Shown here: piece after piece, positions 35,573-47,200 of the stretch
Layout: each line of letters opens with the position of its first letter
Position numbering within the stretch: position 1 is the stretch's first letter
Assembly (NCBI RefSeq): GCF_051020955.1
Contig: NW_027476167.1
Coordinates: 496,001 to 560,000, forward strand
Source: Megalopta genalis
Lineage: Eukaryota > Arthropoda > Insecta > Hymenoptera > Halictidae
Reading direction: 5' to 3'
Length of the DNA: 64,000 nucleotides
Program-made: the position numbers and the translations under genes
Notes under the pieces: generated by a model
What the model saw: the letters and a program-made list of their open reading frames with translations, nothing else
Databases searched by the model: none
What the model was told of the DNA's origin: nothing

Positions 35573-38500
35573 TGGGGCCCCCGGGCCCGATAATACAAAT
35601 TAACCTCAACTGCTCGGCCAGAGCGCAGGATCTCCTGTTTCAATGCCTGGCCGAGCGGGGTGCCGGGTTGGCAGTCGTGGCGGAGCCGCACAGGGTCCCA
35701 AAACATCCACACTGGATGGGGGACTCGATTGGCTCCGCCGCGATTATTTGGGCTGGGAGGCCAGGGTCCCCGCCGTGCTCGCTTATCGAGCGCGGCTTGG
35801 GATACGTGGCCGTTGATTGGGGCGGCACCGCGGTTGTGGCGATATACGCACCTCCAAGGTGGTCCCTCGAAGAGTTTGAGCAGTATCTGGACGGGGTAGG
35901 GAGATGCGTCTCCCGCTGCCATCCCCGTCCGGTGCTGGTCCTGGGGGACTTCAATGCCAAGGCCACGGCTTGGGGTTCCCCCGGGACTGACTCGAGGGGC
36001 CGGGAGGTGCTGGATTGGGCGGCGGGACTGGAGCTCCGTCTCCTGAACACGGGCTCGGTCCATACGTGCGTGCGGCATAACGGGGGGTCCATCGTTGACC
36101 TTTCGTGGGCAACGCCCCAGGCCGCGCGCCGTATTACGGGGTGGAGGGTGGCGGAAGGGGTCGAGACGTTGTCTGACCACAGATACATAGTTCTCGACCT
36201 CTCCGCCGCCCCACCATCGACACTCCGTCGTCGCCCCGCCGATGAAGGTTCGCCTCGACCGCGGTGGGCGCTGAAGCGCCTCGACCAGGACGCTCTGATG
36301 GCGGCGGCCCACGTCGTGGCCTGGCCAGCAACACCGGCCGGACCAGTCGACGGGAATGGGGAGGCCCATTGGTTCCGTGGCGCAATGACGTCCATTTGCG
36401 ACGTAGCCATGCCCCGGGCCAGGGTCTTCCCGAGGAAGGCGGTGTACTGGTGGTCGCGCGCGATAGCGGAGTTACGCACCGAGTGCGTCCGCGCGCGACG
36501 CCAGTACGCTCGCGCCCGTCGACGACGACGTACGGACGACGTTCTGGCTGCCCAGCTGTGCGGGCGATATCGGGAGAAGGTGGTCGCCCTGCAGCTGGCC
36601 ATCAGGCGAGCGAAGGACCAGGCCTGGCGCGATCTCCTCGGCTCTCTAAACCGAGATCCGTGGGGGCGCCCATACAAGATGGCATTGGGACGATTGCGTC
36701 CCTGGGCGCCCCCCGTGACGGAGAGCCTGGATCCGGGGCTGCTCGGGCGGGTCGTGGACGCTTTATTCCCCGTTAGCGGGGAGGCGTCCCGGCCTGTCCC
36801 TGAGCCAGAGGAACATGAGTGGTCCCCGGATCTTGAGGTCGCGCCGGAGGAGATGGCCGGGGTCGTCAAATGGCTCCGGGGCAAGAATACCGCCCCGGGG
36901 CCGGACGGTATCCCCGGCCGGGTCTGGCTGCTCGCCGCGAGCGTCCTGGGCGAGAGGCTGAGGAGCCTCTACTCTGGGCTCCTGAGGTCGGGGACGTTCC
37001 CCGACCTATGGAGAGAAAGTCGGATGGTCCTCTTGAGGAAGGATGGGAGGCCGGGGGATTCTCCCTCCGCGTACCGGCCCATTTGTCTCCTGGATGAGGC
37101 GGGCAAGATCTTCGAGAAGATCATTGTTGCCCGCCTCTCCAGACACCTGTCCCGCGACGGCCCAGATCTGGCGGACTGCCAGTTTGGCTTCCGGGAGGGG
37201 CGATCGACGGTCGACGCAATCGACCGTCTCAAGTCCCTCTCGGACAATGCCGTGGCAAGGGGCGGGGTGTGCTTGGCGGTGTCCATTGACATCGTCAATG
37301 CGTTCAACACCCTGCCCTGGTCCGCCATTAGGGAGGCCCTCGTCGATCACCAGGTGCCTCCCTATCTGAGGCGGGTGATCGGGGCCTACCTGCGGGACAG
37401 GTGGGTTGAATACCCGGGCCGGTGCGGGATGATACGGAGGGAAGTGGACCGCGGGGTCCCGCAGGGGTCCGTTTTAGGACCGCTCCTGTGGGACCTAGGT
37501 TACAACGCGGTCCTGGAAAAGGCCTCCCTGCCCGACGGTGCCACCCTCGTCTGCTACGCGGACGACACGTTGGTGGTCGCCGTCGGGAGTACCTTCGAGA
37601 GGACCATCCGTCGAGCAGAGGTTGCGGTGGCAGCCGTCGTCGCGAGGATCCGCGATCTGGGGCTGAAAATAGCCCCGGAGAAGGCCGAGGCTGTCTGGTT
37701 TCACGGACGGCCTCGGTCTCGGCCACCGGCCAGATCGTGGATCCGAGTTGGAGAAGCCTGCGTAGAGGTGAAGTCCGAGTTGAAATATCTCGGACTGATC
37801 CTCGACAGCCGCTGGAGCTTCGGTGCGCATCTCGACCGTCTCGTCCCCCGAGTCGAAAAGGCGGCGGCCTCCTTGGGCCGCCTGCTGCCCAACCTCGGGG
37901 GACCGGGAGATTTGGTGCGCCGCCTATACCTGGGCGTGGTGCGGTCTATGGCCTTATACGGTGCCCCAATATGGGCGCCGTACGTGATGACCAGCCGGCG
38001 CAACACGCTGTTGTTGCGCCGGCTTCAGAGGCGTATGGCCATCCGCCTCATAAGAGGTTACCGCACCACGTCTACCGTGGCGGCGCTTGCTCTGGCGGGA
38101 GAACTTCCCTTCGAGCTTCAGGCGGCGGTGCGCGCCTATGTTTATAGGCGCACTAGCATCGCCAGCCGTGCTCGAGGGGCCCCGCCGGAGCGAGAGACGG
38201 TCGAGGGCTTCGAGCTCCAGGCCCGGCGACTAGCGCTCGCCAGATGGCGTGCCGAGCTTTGCTCCCACGCCGGCGAGCGCGTCCCCGGGGCTCTCCTGCC
38301 GCACTTCACCTCGTGGCGGGAGAGACGGCATGGCAGGCTCTCCTACCGAGCGACGCAGGTGTTCACCGGGCATGGCTGCTTCGGTGTCTACCTGTGTCGC
38401 ATCGGGCGGGAAGCGACGACGGTGTGCCACCATTGTGGCGCGGAGGAAGACTCGGCGCAGCACACGCTGGAGGAATGTCCCGCCTTTTCAGCGCTGCGCC

Positions 38501-38715
38501 GAGTCCTAAAACGAGAAGTCGGCCGCGACCTCGCACTCTCCAGCCTAGTTGGGGCCATGCTGGAGGGCCCGGGGAAGTGGGCGGCAGCAATCTCTTTCTG
38601 CGAGGAGGTTATGTCGCGGAAGGAGGCTGCCGAGCGGGATCGGGAGCTTACAGATCCCGCCCGACGTGCCCGGGGACGGCGTGCGCGCCCACGCCGAGAA
38701 ACCCAGGGCAGCTGA
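35572..38715 (+). CDS. ORF2 (endonuclease/RT) of element I
   Basis: 1047 aa, intact. The endonuclease residues (VVAEPH, GDFNAKATAW, SDHRY), RT motifs A-C (YADD) and CCHC finger all match the family consensus. Private changes are QLCGRYREK and a TQGS C-terminus. WWSRAIAEL (Ala for Glu) is shared with K and N, marking an I/K/N subgroup. Expression is probably coupled to ORF1 through the one-base TAATG overlap. Together with L this is among the best-preserved ORF2 copies. Confidence 0.93.
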   Translation: MGPPGPIIQINLNCSARAQDLLFQCLAERGAGLAVVAEPHRVPKHPHWMGDSIGSAAIIWAGRPGSPPCSLIERGLGYVAVDWGGTAVVAIYAPPRWSLEEFEQYLDGVGRCVSRCHPRPVLVLGDFNAKATAWGSPGTDSRGREVLDWAAGLELRLLNTGSVHTCVRHNGGSIVDLSWATPQAARRITGWRVAEGVETLSDHRYIVLDLSAAPPSTLRRRPADEGSPRPRWALKRLDQDALMAAAHVVAWPATPAGPVDGNGEAHWFRGAMTSICDVAMPRARVFPRKAVYWWSRAIAELRTECVRARRQYARARRRRRTDDVLAAQLCGRYREKVVALQLAIRRAKDQAWRDLLGSLNRDPWGRPYKMALGRLRPWAPPVTESLDPGLLGRVVDALFPVSGEASRPVPEPEEHEWSPDLEVAPEEMAGVVKWLRGKNTAPGPDGIPGRVWLLAASVLGERLRSLYSGLLRSGTFPDLWRESRMVLLRKDGRPGDSPSAYRPICLLDEAGKIFEKIIVARLSRHLSRDGPDLADCQFGFREGRSTVDAIDRLKSLSDNAVARGGVCLAVSIDIVNAFNTLPWSAIREALVDHQVPPYLRRVIGAYLRDRWVEYPGRCGMIRREVDRGVPQGSVLGPLLWDLGYNAVLEKASLPDGATLVCYADDTLVVAVGSTFERTIRRAEVAVAAVVARIRDLGLKIAPEKAEAVWFHGRPRSRPPARSWIRVGEACVEVKSELKYLGLILDSRWSFGAHLDRLVPRVEKAAASLGRLLPNLGGPGDLVRRLYLGVVRSMALYGAPIWAPYVMTSRRNTLLLRRLQRRMAIRLIRGYRTTSTVAALALAGELPFELQAAVRAYVYRRTSIASRARGAPPERETVEGFELQARRLALARWRAELCSHAGERVPGALLPHFTSWRERRHGRLSYRATQVFTGHGCFGVYLCRIGREATTVCHHCGAEEDSAQHTLEECPAFSALRRVLKREVGRDLALSSLVGAMLEGPGKWAAAISFCEEVMSRKEAAERDRELTDPARRARGRRARPRRETQGS

Positions 38716-39235
38716 GAGTAGGCGGGCGGCGGGTGTACCAGAACATGCTGGTTTCATTGCCCGCCGCCCGCCAACAGAGGAGGACCTCCACTGTTGGGAG
38801 TGGGGGATGACGAGTCGCCTGAAGGAGGCGAGGGTTAACTGTAATCCTCCTCCAATATACTCGTCGTGCCCCGGCGGCCGCTGTGTTCAGGGCGGGGGCC
38901 CTGGTCACCTATCGCGCGGTCGCCGTGTCGGGGCGGTGCGGGGTGCGACCCCTCGCGCCGCCGAATTTAAATGGATTTTAGGGGGGAGGATTTATTTTAT
39001 TTCCCCCCGGGACGCGGCCGGCCATCGTTACCATCTTGATGGCCGGCCAGGCGAGGGGGAGCCGCGGTAGTGTTCTTCAAGAGTTCCCGTGGCTCCCCCG
39101 TTGAATCGCCAGCGATCGGTCCTGCGTCCTCAGGTCGCCGTGGAGGTTTTAGTGGGTCGATCCCCACACTACCCTCGTCCCGCTCCCCCGGGCGGGGCGG
39201 GGGTGTCTGGCGAGCAGATTTCCTCCACGTAAAAT
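38716..39235 (+). other. 3' UTR of element I
   Basis: The terminal stem is 39139-39146 with 39222-39229. The hairpin loop is TCGATC, as in A and J. A small deletion at TCGTGCCCCGG is private. Confidence 0.78.
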
Positions 39236-39248
39236 AAAAAAAAAAAAA

Positions 39249-39274
39249 GGTTATGTCAAGGTTATGTCAAGGTT
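39249..39274 (+). repeat. 11-bp repeat tract, two units plus GGTT
   Basis: 26 bp. It provides the in-frame ATG used by the J fragment at 39253. Confidence 0.9.
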
Positions 39275-41097
39275 CCCCGGGGCCGGACGGTATCCCCGGC
39301 CGGGTCTGGTTGCTCGCCGCGAGCGTCCTGGGGGAGAGGCTGAGGAGCCTCTACTCTGGGCTCCTGAGGTCGGGGACGTTCCCCGACCTATGGAGAGAAA
39401 GTCGGATGGTCCTCTTGAGGAAGGATGGGAGGCCGGGGGATTCTCCCTCCGCGTACCGGCCCATTTGTCTCCTGGATGAGGCGGGCAAGATCTTCGAGAA
39501 GATCATTGTTGCCCGCCTCTCCAGACACCTGTCCCGCGACGGCCCAGATCTGGCGGACTGCCAGTTTGGCTTCCGGGAGGGGCGATCGACGGTCGATGCT
39601 ATCGACCGTGTCAAGTCCCTCTCGGACAATGCCGTGGCAAGGGGCGGGGTGTGCATGGCGGTGTCCATTGACATCGTCAATGCGTTCAACACCCTGCCCT
39701 GGTCCGCCATTAGGGGGGCCCTCGTTGATCACCAGGTGCCTCCCTATCTGAGGCGGGTGATCGGGGCCTACCTGCGGGATAGGTGGGTCGAATACCCGGG
39801 CCGGTACGGGATGATACGGAGGGAAGTGGACCGCGGGGTCCCGCAGGGGTCCGTTTTAGGACCGCTCCTGTGGGACCTGGGTTACAACGCGGTCCTGGAG
39901 AAGGCCTCCCTGCCCGACGGTGCCACCCTCGTCTGCTACGCGGACGACACGTTGGTGGTCGCCGTCGGGAGTACCTTCGAGAGGACCATCCGACGAGCAG
40001 AGGTTGCGGTGGCAGCCGTCGTCGCGAGGATCCGCGATCTGGGGCTGAAAATAGCCCCGGAGAAGGCCGGGGCTGTCTGGTTTCACGGACGGCCTCGGTC
40101 TCGGCCACCGGCCAGATCGTGGATCCGGGTTGGAGAAGCCTGCGTCGAGGTGAAGTCCGAGTTGAAATATCTCGGACTGATCCTCGACAGCCACTGGTGC
40201 TTCGATGCGCATCTCGACCGTCTCGTCCCCCGAGTCGAAAAGGCGGCGGCCTCTTTGGGCCGCCTGCTGCCCAATCTCGGGGGACCGGGAGATTTGGTGC
40301 GCCGCCTATACCTGGGCGTGGTGCGGTCTATGGCCTTGTACGGTGCCCCAATATGGGCGCCGTACGTGATGACCAGCCGGCGCAACACGCTGTTGTTGCG
40401 CCGGCTGCAGAGGCGGATGGCCATCCGCCTCATAAGAGGTTACCGCACCACGTCTACCGTGGCGGCGCTTGCTCTGGCGGGAGAACTTCCCTTCGAGCTT
40501 CAAGCGGCGGTGCGCGCCTATGTTTATAGGCGCACTAGCATCGCCAGCCGTGCTCGAGGGGCCCCGCCGGAGCGTGAGACGGTCGAGGGCTTCGAGCTCC
40601 GGGCCCGGCGACTAGCGCTCGCCAGATGGCGTGCCGAGCTTTGCTCCCACGCCGGCGAGCGCGTCCCCGGGGCTCTCCTGCCGCACTTCACCTCGTGGCG
40701 GGAGAGACGGCATGGCAGGCTCTCCTGCCGAGCGAGGCAGGTGTTCACCGGGCATGGCTGCTTCGGTGTCTACCTGTGTCGCATCGGGCGGGAAGCGACG
40801 ACGGTGTGCCACCATTGTGGCGCGGAGGAAGACTCGGCGCAGCACACGCTGGAGGAATGTCCCGCCTTTTCAGCGCTGCGCCGAGTCCTAAAACGGGAAG
40901 TCGGTCGCGAACTCGCACTCTCCAGCCTAGTTGGGGCCATGCTGGAGAGCCCGGGGAAGTGGGCGGCAGCAATCTCTTTCTGCGAGGAGGTTATGTCGCG
41001 GAAGGAGGCTGCCGAGCGGGATCGGGAGCTTACAGATCCCGCCCGACGTGCCCGGGGACGGCGTGCGCGCCCGCGCCGAGAAACCCCGGGCAGCTGA
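39253..41097 (+). pseudogene. ORF2 fragment of element J (RT only), repeat-derived ATG
   Basis: About 607 element codons starting at the RT N-terminal region; the endonuclease and linker are gone. The frame continues upstream into the 11-bp repeat, whose ATG at 39253 gives MSRLCQG plus RT, 614 aa. Motifs A, B and C and the zinc finger are intact. Private changes include DRVKSLSDN, GVCMAVSID, PEKAGAVWF and LSCRARQVF. It would be an RT without endonuclease if expressed. Confidence 0.86.
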
Positions 41098-41636
41098 GAG
41101 TAGGCGGGCGGCGGGTGTACCAGAATATGCTGGTTTCATTGCCCGCCGCCCGCCAACAGAGGAGGACGTCCACTGTTGGGAGTGGGGGATGACGAGTCGC
41201 CTGAAGGAGGCGAGGGTTAACTGTAATCCTCCTCCAATATACTCGTCGTCCACCCGGCGTCCGCTGTGATCAGGGCGGGGGCCCTGGTCACCTATCGCGC
41301 GGTCGCCGTGTCGGGGCGGTGCGGGGAGCGACCCCTCGCGCCGCCGAATTTAAATGGATTTTAGGGGGGAGGATTTATTTTATTTCCCCCCGGGACGCGG
41401 CCGGCCATCGTTACCATCCTGATGGCCGGCCAGGCGAGGGGGAGCCGCGGTAGTGTTCTTCAAGAGTTCCCGTGGCTCCCCCGTTGAATCGCCAGCGATC
41501 GGTCCTGCGTCCTCAGGTCGCCGTGGAGGTTTTAGTGGGTCGATCCCCACACTACCCTCGTCCCGCTCCCCCGGGCGGGGCGGTGGTGTCTGGCGAGCAG
41601 ATTTCCTCCACGTAAAATAAAAAAAAAAAAAAAAAA
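39275..41636 (+). mobile_element. Element J: family 1 LINE, most strongly truncated
   Basis: At about 2.36 kb this is the shortest copy. It begins in the C-run CCCCGGGG just before the GPDGIPG codons of the RT and ends in an 18-nt poly(A) (41619-41636). Confidence 0.93.
41098..41618 (+). other. 3' UTR of element J
   Basis: The terminal stem is 41522-41529 with 41605-41612. The loop is TCGATC, and there are private changes at GTCCACCCGGCG and GGGGAGCGACC. Confidence 0.78.
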
Positions 41637-41727
41637 GGTTATGTCAAGGTTATGTCAAGGTTATGTCAAGGTTATGTCAAGGTTATGTCAAGGTTATGTC
41701 AAGGTTATGTCAAGGTTATGTCAAGGT
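41637..41727 (+). repeat. Longest 11-bp repeat tract, eight units
   Basis: Eight perfect GGTTATGTCAA units plus GGT. This is the best display of the repeat; no unit carries a mismatch. On the + strand it is open in all three frames and reads as a repeating 11-residue peptide; on the - strand it has stops. Confidence 0.95.
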
Positions 41728-41871
41728 CCCCCCCGTGTCCGCTACCTTGTCGTGGTGGGGGGGCTTCGTGCCCTAATGATCCTCAAGGCTGTGCCGGCGG
41801 GGAATTTATTCCCTGGCAGGTTCAACCATGCCGGAGTGGCTTGAGGTGAGGGGCCAACTAAAGTCGGACAC
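41728..41871 (+). ncRNA. HDV-like self-cleaving ribozyme candidate, element K
   Basis: P1 is 41728-41734 with 41757-41763; P2 is GTGTCCG 41735-41741 with CGGACAC 41865-41871. All stems are as in element I. The only change seen is in the distal P4 loop (TTCAACC for TTCTACC), outside the core. The leader continues to 42098. Confidence 0.58.
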
Positions 41872-42098
41872 ATACCGTAAACCTGTGGTCATGTTTTACA
41901 GGAACGGGGGTCTTGCCTTAACCGGCCGGGCCGCGAGGATGACAACCTCTCTAAAAAATCCCTAGCCCCAAGCAGTGTTGCGCGGTGAAGAGGGCGTAGC
42001 TGGAGTAAGCGCCAGCTATGGTTGGTGGGTGCACCAATCGTTAGCGGACAACCCCGGGGTACCTGGCGACCCCCCGGGCGTATTAGCCTTCCCCGGGT

Positions 42099-44291
42099 AT
42101 GGCGGCTCTACCCGGGGTGACCTCCTTTCCGACCACACTCGTGGGACCAATTATGGATTCTTTTTCACAAATAACCGGGGAGGAGGGAAACGAGCGTGAG
42201 GTGGAGGTGCGCGGGCCTATCGTGCGCCTCAAAAGATGCACAGAGCCGGTGTCGCGGAGGCATTCGGCGACACGCGGCAAAAAGAGGACCGCAGCGGGCC
42301 TTGGTGAGTGCGATGAGGGGGAGGAGTCAGATTTCTCTGTCTCCTCCCACCACTCATCGCAGAGTGTCCCGGGCTCGTCGTCAGCGAGGAAAAGAGGACG
42401 GCCGCCGACGACCGGCGAATATGTTGGCCTCGCAGAGGCCAAACTTAGGCTGGCCGAGGCTTCGCAGCTGGAGGCCGAGGCAAGGGAGGTGGCGGCGATA
42501 TTCGACCCGGGAGCCCCCGTGCCGAGACCATCGCGGTCGAGCGTCCCGCTCCCGGACGAGACGGATATAGCGGAAAATTTCCGCAACCGTCCAACGCGGG
42601 ATGTCGCGGCCGCTATATTGGAGAGCCTGGATGAAGTGGCCAGGATCTCCGGCGTGTCAAAGGGGCTGAAGGGCAATTTGGCCCGCGCCCTAAGGGTGGC
42701 CGCCTTAAACGGCAGGGTGGGGGTGTCCGAGCTTGCGGTTAGGTCAGCTACCGACGCCACGCGTGCCCTGGAGGCAGAGAATGCCGTCCTCAGGGGGCAA
42801 ATGACGGAGCTGCGGGCGGAGGTGGCTCGGCTCCGGCAGGTGGTGGAGGCGAGTACGGCTGCTGCCGCAATGCCTCCGCCGCCGCGCCCGGGAGAGGGCT
42901 CAGTATCGCCGCCGATCGTCGCCGCCCGGGACTGCCAACGCTCCGGGCAAGAAAAGTCCTCGCCCCCACATGCGACTGCGCCCGCAGATTTTCTGGCGCA
43001 GATAAGCGCCCTGATAGACGCCAAATTGGCGTCATTCAGGAGGGAGCTCGCGCCGCGAACGGACTCGGCCCTGCGATCGGTGGCACCTGGGCCGTCCGTC
43101 CCCTCACAGTCTTCGGACAGGGTGGGGCGGAAGACGAAGAAGAAGAAGAAAGGTGGGAAAGCTGGGGCGGCTATAGCGGCCCAGACGGAGCCCGCTCGAC
43201 CGCGAGCAGAATCGGCGCTACCCTCTGCCGCGCCTCCGCCCCAGGAGGCGTGGTCCCAGGTGGTTGGCCGCAAGGCTAAAAAGGCGGCTGCCAAGGCCAC
43301 TGCGGCGGCGAATAATAAAAAAGGACGGGTGGTCCCGGCGGCCCCCAGGAAGACACCCCTGCCTCCGCGACCGCCACGCACAGCAGCGGTTACCATAACG
43401 GTTCCGTCTGGCGTGGACATTACTTACGCGCAGGCGATGGCCACTGCCAGGTCCAAGGTGGACCTGGCAGAAATTGGCATCGCCTCGCTGAGGCCGCGAA
43501 GGGCGGTGACTGGGGGGTTAATTTTGGAAGTCCCTGGCACCGATGGGGCCGCCAAGGCCACCGTCCTCGCCACAAAAGTGGCGGAAGCGCTGGCAGGCAC
43601 CGGCGTAAAGGTCGCGCGTCCGGTCAAAAAAGCTGACCTTAGGGTGCGCGGCCTGGTCGATTCGACCACGCCGGCGGAGGTCGCTGCGGCTGTTGCCCGC
43701 GTGGGCGGGTGCAGCGAGGGGGACATCAATACCGGCGAAATCCGGTCTTCCCCCTCGGTATTGGGCACCCTCTGGGTCCGATGTCCTGCCGCGGCCGCTC
43801 GCAAGGTTGCTGTCGCGGGCCGGATAACCGTCGGCTGGACCCATGCAGCCGTGGAGGCCCTGAGTGCCCGGCCTCTGCAGTGTTACCGTTGCCTTGATGT
43901 TGGCCACACCAGTCAGCGGTGCACTTCTGCCGAGGATAGGTCCGACTGCTGCTATAGATGCGGCAGTCGGGACCATAAGGTGGCAGCCTGTACGGCCACG
44001 CCCAATTGTCCGCTTTGTGCGGGCGCGGGCAGGCCTTCTGGTCACCGCCTCGGCGGCCGGGCGTGTCCTGTCAGTGCGAGGCGAGGCAAGGTAGGCGGCC
44101 AAAGGTCGTCTGCCAGATTCAATAAAAAAGGGAAGGAAACCACGATGGCCAAGGCAGCGACCACCGTGGCCAGCAACGAAAAGGCGGCACCGCCTGATGC
44201 TACCGCCCCACCCGCGGGGGCGAATGGGGCCACTAAAGTCCCTGACGCCACCGCATCCGCGGCCGTGACGGCGATGGACACGGCTGTGTAA
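42099..44291 (+). CDS. ORF1 (Gag-like protein) of element K
   Basis: 730 aa, intact. It carries the coiled coil with LRAEVARLRQ (as in E), a KTKKKKKGGK basic run, the RRM-like region and three zinc knuckles. The first knuckle reads CYRCLDVGHTSQRC (Asp for Gly). WTHAAVEAL (His for Gln) just before the knuckles and SPSVLGT are private. TAATG joins it to ORF2. Confidence 0.91.
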   Translation: MAALPGVTSFPTTLVGPIMDSFSQITGEEGNEREVEVRGPIVRLKRCTEPVSRRHSATRGKKRTAAGLGECDEGEESDFSVSSHHSSQSVPGSSSARKRGRPPTTGEYVGLAEAKLRLAEASQLEAEAREVAAIFDPGAPVPRPSRSSVPLPDETDIAENFRNRPTRDVAAAILESLDEVARISGVSKGLKGNLARALRVAALNGRVGVSELAVRSATDATRALEAENAVLRGQMTELRAEVARLRQVVEASTAAAAMPPPPRPGEGSVSPPIVAARDCQRSGQEKSSPPHATAPADFLAQISALIDAKLASFRRELAPRTDSALRSVAPGPSVPSQSSDRVGRKTKKKKKGGKAGAAIAAQTEPARPRAESALPSAAPPPQEAWSQVVGRKAKKAAAKATAAANNKKGRVVPAAPRKTPLPPRPPRTAAVTITVPSGVDITYAQAMATARSKVDLAEIGIASLRPRRAVTGGLILEVPGTDGAAKATVLATKVAEALAGTGVKVARPVKKADLRVRGLVDSTTPAEVAAAVARVGGCSEGDINTGEIRSSPSVLGTLWVRCPAAAARKVAVAGRITVGWTHAAVEALSARPLQCYRCLDVGHTSQRCTSAEDRSDCCYRCGSRDHKVAACTATPNCPLCAGAGRPSGHRLGGRACPVSARRGKVGGQRSSARFNKKGKETTMAKAATTVASNEKAAPPDATAPPAGANGATKVPDATASAAVTAMDTAV

Positions 44292-47200
44292 TGGGGCCCC
44301 CGGGCCCGATAATACAAGTTAACCTCAACTGCTCGGCCAGAGCGCAGGATCTCCTGTTTCAATGCCTGGCCGAGCGGGGTGCCGGGTTGGCAGTCGTGGC
44401 GGAGCCGCACAGGGTCCCCAAACATCCACACTGGATGGGGGACTCGATTGGCTCCGCCGCGATTATTTGGGCTGGGAGGCCGGGGTCCCCGCCGTGCTCG
44501 CTTATCGAGCGCGGCCTGGGATACGTGGCCGTCGATTGGGGCGGCACCGCGGTTGTGGCGATATACGCACCTCCAAGGTGGTCCCTCGAAGAGTTTGAGC
44601 AGTATCTGGACGGGGTAGGGAGATGCGTCTCCCGCTGCCATCCCCGTCCGGTGCTGGTCCTGGGGGACTTTAATGCCAAGGCCACGGCTTGGGGTTCCCC
44701 CGGGACTGATTCGAGGGGCCGGGAGGTGCTGGATTGGGCGGCGGGACTGGAGCTCCGTCTCCTGAACACGGGCTCGGTCCATACGTGCGTGCGGCATAAC
44801 GGGGGGTCCATCGTTGACCTTTCGTGGGCAACGCCCCAGGCCGCGCGCCGTATTACGGGGTGGAGGGTGGCGGAAGGGGTCGAGACGTTGTCTGACCACA
44901 GATACATAGTTCTCGACCTCTCCGCCGCCCCACCATCGACACTCCGTCGTCGCCCCGCCGATGAATGTTCGCCTCGACCGCGGTGGGCGCTGAAGCGCCT
45001 CGACCAGGACGCTCTGATGGCGGCGGCCCACGTCGTGGCCTGGCCAGCAACACCGGCCGGGCCAGTCGACGGGAATGGGGAGGCCCATTGGTTCCGTGGC
45101 GCAATGACGTCCATTTGCGACGTAGCCATGCCCCGGGCCAGGGTCTTCCCGAGGAAGGCGGTGTACTGGTGGTCGCGCGCGATAGCGGAGTTACGCACCG
45201 AGTGCGTCCGCGCGCGACGCCAGTACGCTCGCGCCCGTCGACGACGACGTACGGACGACGTGCTGGCTGCCCAGCTGTATGGGAGATATCGGGAGAAGGT
45301 GGTCGCCCTGCAGCTGGCCATCAGGCGAGCGAAGGACCGGGCCTGGCGCGATCTCCTCGGCTCTCTGAACCGAGATCCGTGGGGGCGCCCATACAAGATG
45401 GCATTGGGACGATTACGTCCCTGGGCGCCCCCCGTGACGGAGAGCCTGGATCCCGGGCTGCTCGGGCGGGTCGTGGACGCGTTATTCCCCGTTGGCGGGG
45501 AGGCGTCCCGGCCCGTCCCTGAGCCAGAGGAACATGAGTGGTCCCCGGATCTTGAGGTCGCGCCGGAGGAGATGGCCGGGGTCGTCAAATGGCTCCGGGG
45601 CAAGAATACCGCCCCGGGGCCGGACGGTATCCCCGGCCGGGTCTGGTTGCTCGCCGCGAGCGTCCTGGGGGAGAGGCTGAGGAGCCTCTACTCTGGGCTC
45701 CTGAGGTCCGGGACGTTCCCCGACCTATGGAGAGAAAGTCGGATGGTCCTCTTGAGGAAGGATGGGAGGCCGGGGGATTCTCCCTCCGCCTACCGGCCCA
45801 TTTGTCTCCTGGATGAGGCGGGCAAGATCTTCGAGAAGATCATTGTTGCCCGCCTCTCCAGACACCTGTCCCGCGACGGCCCAGATCTGGCTGACTGCCA
45901 GTTTGGCTTCCGGGAGGGGCGATCGACGGTCGACGCTATCGACCGTCTCAAGTCCCTCTCGGACAATGCCGTGGCAAGGGGCGGGGTGTGCTTGGCGGTG
46001 TCCATTGACATCGTCAATGCGTTCAACACCCTGCCCTGGTCCGCCATTAGGGGAGCCCTCGTCGATCACCAGGTGCCTCCCTATCTGAGGCGGGTGATCG
46101 GGGCCTACCTGCGGGACAGGTGGGTCGAATACCCGGGCCGGTACGGGATGATACGGAGGGAAGTGGACTGCGGGGTCCCGCAGGGGTCCGTTTTAGGACC
46201 GCTCCTGTGGGACCTGGGTTACAACGCGGTCCTGGAAAAGGCCTCCCTGCCCGACGGTGCCACTCTCGTCTGCTACGCGGATGACACGTTGGTGGTCGCC
46301 GTCGGGAGTACCTTCGAGAGGACCATCCGACGAGCAGAGGTTGCGGTGGCAGCCGTCGTCGCGAGGATCCGCGATCTGGGGCTGAAAATAGCCCCGGAGA
46401 AGGCCGAGGCTGTCTGGTTTCACGGACGGCCTCGGTCTCGGCCACCGGCCAGATCGTGGATCCGGGTTGGAGAAGCCTGCGTCGAGGTGAAGTCCGAGTT
46501 GAAATATCTCGGACTGATCCTCGACAGCCGCTGGAGCTTCGATGCGCATATCGACCGTCTCGTCCCCCGAGTCGAAAAGGCGGCGGCCTCTTTGGGCCGC
46601 CTGCTGCCCAACCTCGGGGGACCGGGAGATTTGGTGCGCCGCCTATACCTGGGCGTGGTGCGGTCTATGGCCTTATACGGTGCCCCAATATGGGCGCCGT
46701 ACGTGACGACCAGCCGGCGAAACACGCTGTTGTTGCGCCGGCTGCAGAGGCGGATGGCCATCCGCCTCATAAGAGGTTACCGCACCACGTCTACCGTGGC
46801 GGCGCTTGCTCTGGCGGGTGAACTTCCCTTCGAGCTTCAGGCGGCGGTGCGCGGCTATGTTTACAGGCGCACTAGCATCGCCAGCCGTGCTCGAGGGGCC
46901 CCGCCGGAGCGAGAGACGGTCGAGGGCTTCGAGCTCCAGGCCCGGAGACTAGCGCTCGCCAGATGGCGTGCCGAGCTTTGCTCCCACGCCGGCGAGCGCG
47001 TCCCCGGGGCTCTCCTGCCGCACTTCACCTCGTGGCGGGAGAGACGGCATGGCAGGCTCTCCTACCGAGCGACGCAGGTGTTCACCGGGCATGGCTGCTT
47101 CGGTGTCTACCTGTGTCGCATCGGGCGGGAAGCGACGACGGTGTGCCACCATTGTGGCGCGGAGGAAGACTCGGCGCAGCACACGCTGGAGGAATGTCCC

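Larger units (their letters stand above)
33013..39248 (+). mobile_element. Element I: full-length family 1 LINE
   Basis: A complete 6.2-kb copy starting with CCCCCCC directly after GGTT. The leader is 370 bp, ORF1 and ORF2 are both open and joined by TAATG, and the poly(A) is short (39236-39248, 13 nt). It is a good candidate for an active copy and the clearest view of the family's true ends. Confidence 0.95.

Noticed and set aside
41637..41727. CRISPR-like direct repeats
   Set aside because: The units are contiguous without spacers, and the context is eukaryotic LINEs.
41641..41844. Repeat-encoded MSRLCQGYVKV peptide
   Set aside because: An inevitable reading of the 11-bp repeat; no reason to call it a gene by itself.
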